A DNA stretch of 64,000 nt from the NCBI GenBank assembly GCA_030998225.1, contig JAPYXD010000739.1, forward strand, positions 620,001 through 684,000, given 5' to 3'. The DNA comes from Diplolepis rosae (taxonomy: Eukaryota; Arthropoda; Insecta; Hymenoptera; Diplolepididae). The notes below the pieces were generated by a model. The model was given only the letters and a program-made list of their open reading frames with translations, was not told the origin of the DNA and made no database searches. Below are positions 62,200 through 64,000 of this stretch, piece by piece. The translations under genes and the position numbers were made by a program. Each line of letters starts with the position of its first letter. Position 1 is the stretch's first letter.

Positions 62200-64000
62200 G
62201 TTGTCTAGGATCATGCACCAGGTCGCTTAAATAATAATCTAATGGAAATTTTTTGAATTTCGAACACTCAGTCTTGCAACAGAAATTCTGTTACATTTTC
62301 AATGAGCCCCTTGTCTAGGATCATGCACCAGGTTGCTAATATAATAATCTACTGGAACTTTTTTTATATTCACATTTAAACGCTATAAAAACAATTTACA
62401 ATGCATTTTCAATGACCCCGTTGTTTAGGATCAAGCACCAGGTTGCTAATAAAATACTCAACTGGAACTTTTTTTATATTCACATTTAAACGCTATAAAA
62501 ACAATTTACAATGCATTTTCAATGTCCCCGTTGACTAGGATCATGCACCAGGACGCTAAAATAATAATCTAATGGAACTTTTTTGAAATTCGAACAATTA
62601 GTCTTGCAACAGAAATTCTATTGCATTTTCAATGACCCCTTTGTCTAGGATCATGCACCAGGACGCTAAAATAAGAATCTACTGGAAATTTTTTTATATT
62701 CACATTTAAACGTTATAAAAACAATTTACATTGTATTTTCAATGACCCCATTGTCTAGGATCATGCACCAGGTCGCTAAAATAATAATCTAATGGAACTT
62801 TTTTTATATTCACATTTTAACTTTATAAAAACAATTTGCAATGCATTTTCAATGACCCCGTGGTCTAGGTTCATGCACCAGGTCGCAAAAGCAATAATCA
62901 ACTGGAACTTTTTTTAAATTCGAACACTTAGTCTTTCAACAGAAATTCTATTGCATTTTCAATGACCACTTTGTCTAGCATCATGCACCAGGTCGCTAAA
63001 ATAATAATCTACTGTAACTTTTTTTATATTCACATTTAAACGTTATAAAAACAATTTTCAATGCATTTTCAATGACCCCGTTGTCTAGGATCATGCACCA
63101 GGTCGCTAAAATAATAATCTAATGGAACTTTTTTGAAATTCGAACACTTAGTCTTTCAACAGAATTTCTATTGCATTTTCAATGACCCCGTTGTCTAGGA
63201 TCATGCACCAGGTCGCTAAAATAATAATCTACTGTAACTTTTTTTATATTCACATTTAAACGTTATAAAAACAATTTACAATGTATTTTCAATGACCCCG
63301 TTGTCTAGGATCATGCACCAGGACGCTAAAATAATAATCTACTGGAACTTTTTTTATATTCACATTTAAACGTTATAAAAACAATTTACAGTGCATTTTC
63401 AATGGCCCCGTTGTCTAGGATCATGCACCAGGTCGCTAAAATAATAATCTACTGGAATTTTTTTTATATTCACATTAAACGTTATAAAAACAATTTACAA
63501 TGCATTTTTAATGACCCTGTTGTACAGGATCATGCACCAGGTTGCGAAAACAATAATCAACTAGAACTTTTTTATATTCACATTTAAACGTTATAAAAAC
63601 AATTTACAATGCATTTTCAATGAACCCGTTGTCTAGGATCATGCACCAGGACGCTAAAATCATAATCTAATGGCACTTTTTTGAAACTCGAAAACTTAGT
63701 CTTGCAACAGAAATTCTATTGCATTTTCAATGACCCCTTTGTCTAGGATCATGCACCAGGTCGCTAAAATAATAATCTACTGGAACTTTTTTGTATTCAC
63801 ATTTAAACGTTACAAAAACAATTTACAGTGGATTTTTAATGGCCCCGTTGTCTAGGATCCAGCACCGGGTTGCTAAAATTATAATCTACTGGAAATTTTT
63901 TTATATTCACATTTAATCGTTATAAAAACAATTTACAATGTATTTTCAATGACCCCGTTGTCTAGCATCATGCGCCAGGTCGCTAAAATAATAATCTACT
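62200..64000 (+). repeat. Region III: return to mixed A/B monomers
   Basis: After about 62.2 kb the array again contains Region I subtypes: B monomers with GAAATTCGAACACTTAG (for example near 63,135), the AAGCAATAATCAACTGG left half (62,889) followed by AAATTCGAACACTTAG, GACCACTTTGTCTAGCATC (62,963), and the CCCTGTTGTACAGG variant (63,515) otherwise seen near 7,594 and 18,576. It is therefore a separate stretch of the Region I family, not an extension of Region II. Confidence 0.8.

Larger units (their letters stand above)
39500..62200 (+). repeat. Region II: A-dominated monomer domain
   Basis: From about 39.5 kb most monomers carry cassette A with the ACAATACTCCACAGGAAAT left half, and many are near-identical. 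B monomers are sparse and mainly of a private subtype (AGTCTTGCAACAG with TTCTGTTACATTTTC). Runs without any B occur at 45,230-47,090 and at 47,210-48,580. A further private A variant (TATTCACCCTTAAACG, usually after ATTTTATAA) occurs near 39,950, 40,610, 42,260, 44,240, 44,570, 49,300, 50,950, 52,930 and 53,260. Blocks resembling Region I reappear inside it at 42.6-43.7 and 51.3-52.4 kb. The edges are approximate. Confidence 0.85.
1..64000 (+). repeat. 110-bp satellite DNA array filling the window
   Basis: The sequence repeats with a period of 110 bp from the first base to the last; anchors such as TTGTCTAGGATCA recur at spacings of 108-111 bp, mostly exactly 110. This gives roughly 580 monomers, all in one orientation: I met no reverse-complement copy of the anchor. 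The consensus monomer has 34 G or C in 110 bases. No gene, RNA gene, transposon or unique stretch interrupts it. Such long, gene-free, head-to-tail arrays are typical of eukaryotic centromeric or other heterochromatic satellites; that location is inferred. The array continues past both window ends. I do not recognise the family. Confidence 0.98.

Noticed and set aside
1..64000. CRISPR array
   Set aside because: The regular spacing is that of contiguous repeats. There are no unique spacers, the variable half comes in only two recurrent families, and the array is far longer and the unit larger than in any CRISPR locus.
1..64000. Repetitive protein gene or minisatellite exon
   Set aside because: The unit is not a multiple of three and all frames of the consensus contain stop codons (for example TAA in CATTTAAACG and in the AATAATAAT linker).
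1..64000. Telomeric repeat or ribosomal spacer
   Set aside because: No short G-rich repeat is present, and no rRNA gene sequence or rDNA spacer hallmark was seen anywhere in the window.

Overview
The whole 64 kb window is one uninterrupted tandem array of an AT-rich satellite repeat with a 110-bp monomer (about 580 monomers; the consensus is about 31% G+C). Every monomer I followed runs head-to-tail in the same direction. I found no protein-coding gene, RNA gene, transposon, inverted segment, microsatellite island or unique spacer. The content points to a eukaryotic chromosome in a constitutive-heterochromatin block (centromeric, pericentromeric or subtelomeric). I do not recognise the satellite family, and the sequence alone does not fix the species.

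Monomer anatomy. Each monomer has a conserved, relatively GC-rich box of about 35 bp (GACCCCGTTGTCTAGG followed by ATCATGCACCAGGTCGCT), an AT-rich linker (AAAATAATAATCTACTGG), a T-tract of about 5-9 T, and a variable half that ends in GCATTTTCAATG. The variable half exists as two alternative cassettes of equal length. Cassette A carries ATTCACATTTAAACGTTATA and a TATAAAA run. Cassette B carries ATTCGAACACTTAGTC and CAACAGAAATTCTRTTG. Between the T-tract and GCATTTTC the two are only about 40% identical by my hand alignment, although the monomers around them are clearly homologous. Several subfamilies of each cassette occur, and the left half of a monomer partly predicts which cassette follows.

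Layout. Region I (1 to about 39,500) is a mixture in which B monomers occur typically every 2-5 monomers, often in strict A-B alternation with a 220-bp period. Region II (about 39,500-62,200) is dominated by A monomers of the ACAATACTCCACAGGAAAT subfamily, with B rare and of its own subtype; it includes runs of 14-18 monomers with no B. Region III (about 62,200-64,000) returns to the mixed pattern of Region I.

Higher-order structure. Shared private variants reveal nested duplications. These include a 1,980-bp (18-monomer) tandem duplication at 2.64-6.6 kb, a duplication of about 10.8-11 kb (5.16-16.1 versus 16.1-26.4 kb), a 1,318-bp duplication at 27.7-30.3 kb, a distant copy of 1-9.77 kb at 30.43-39.1 kb, an 8,685-bp (79-monomer) tandem duplication at 40.0-57.2 kb, a 2,633-bp duplication at 57.7-62 kb, and a 749-bp block present six times. 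This nesting is what repeated unequal exchange or replication slippage at several scales would give.

The longest open reading frames are 61-81 codons, mostly start at GTG rather than ATG, and are simply the satellite read through fewer than three monomers. I treat none as a gene. The most interesting features are the two-cassette design, the 17-bp near-perfect dyad present only in B monomers, the abrupt change in cassette usage near 39.5 kb, and the multi-scale duplication history.
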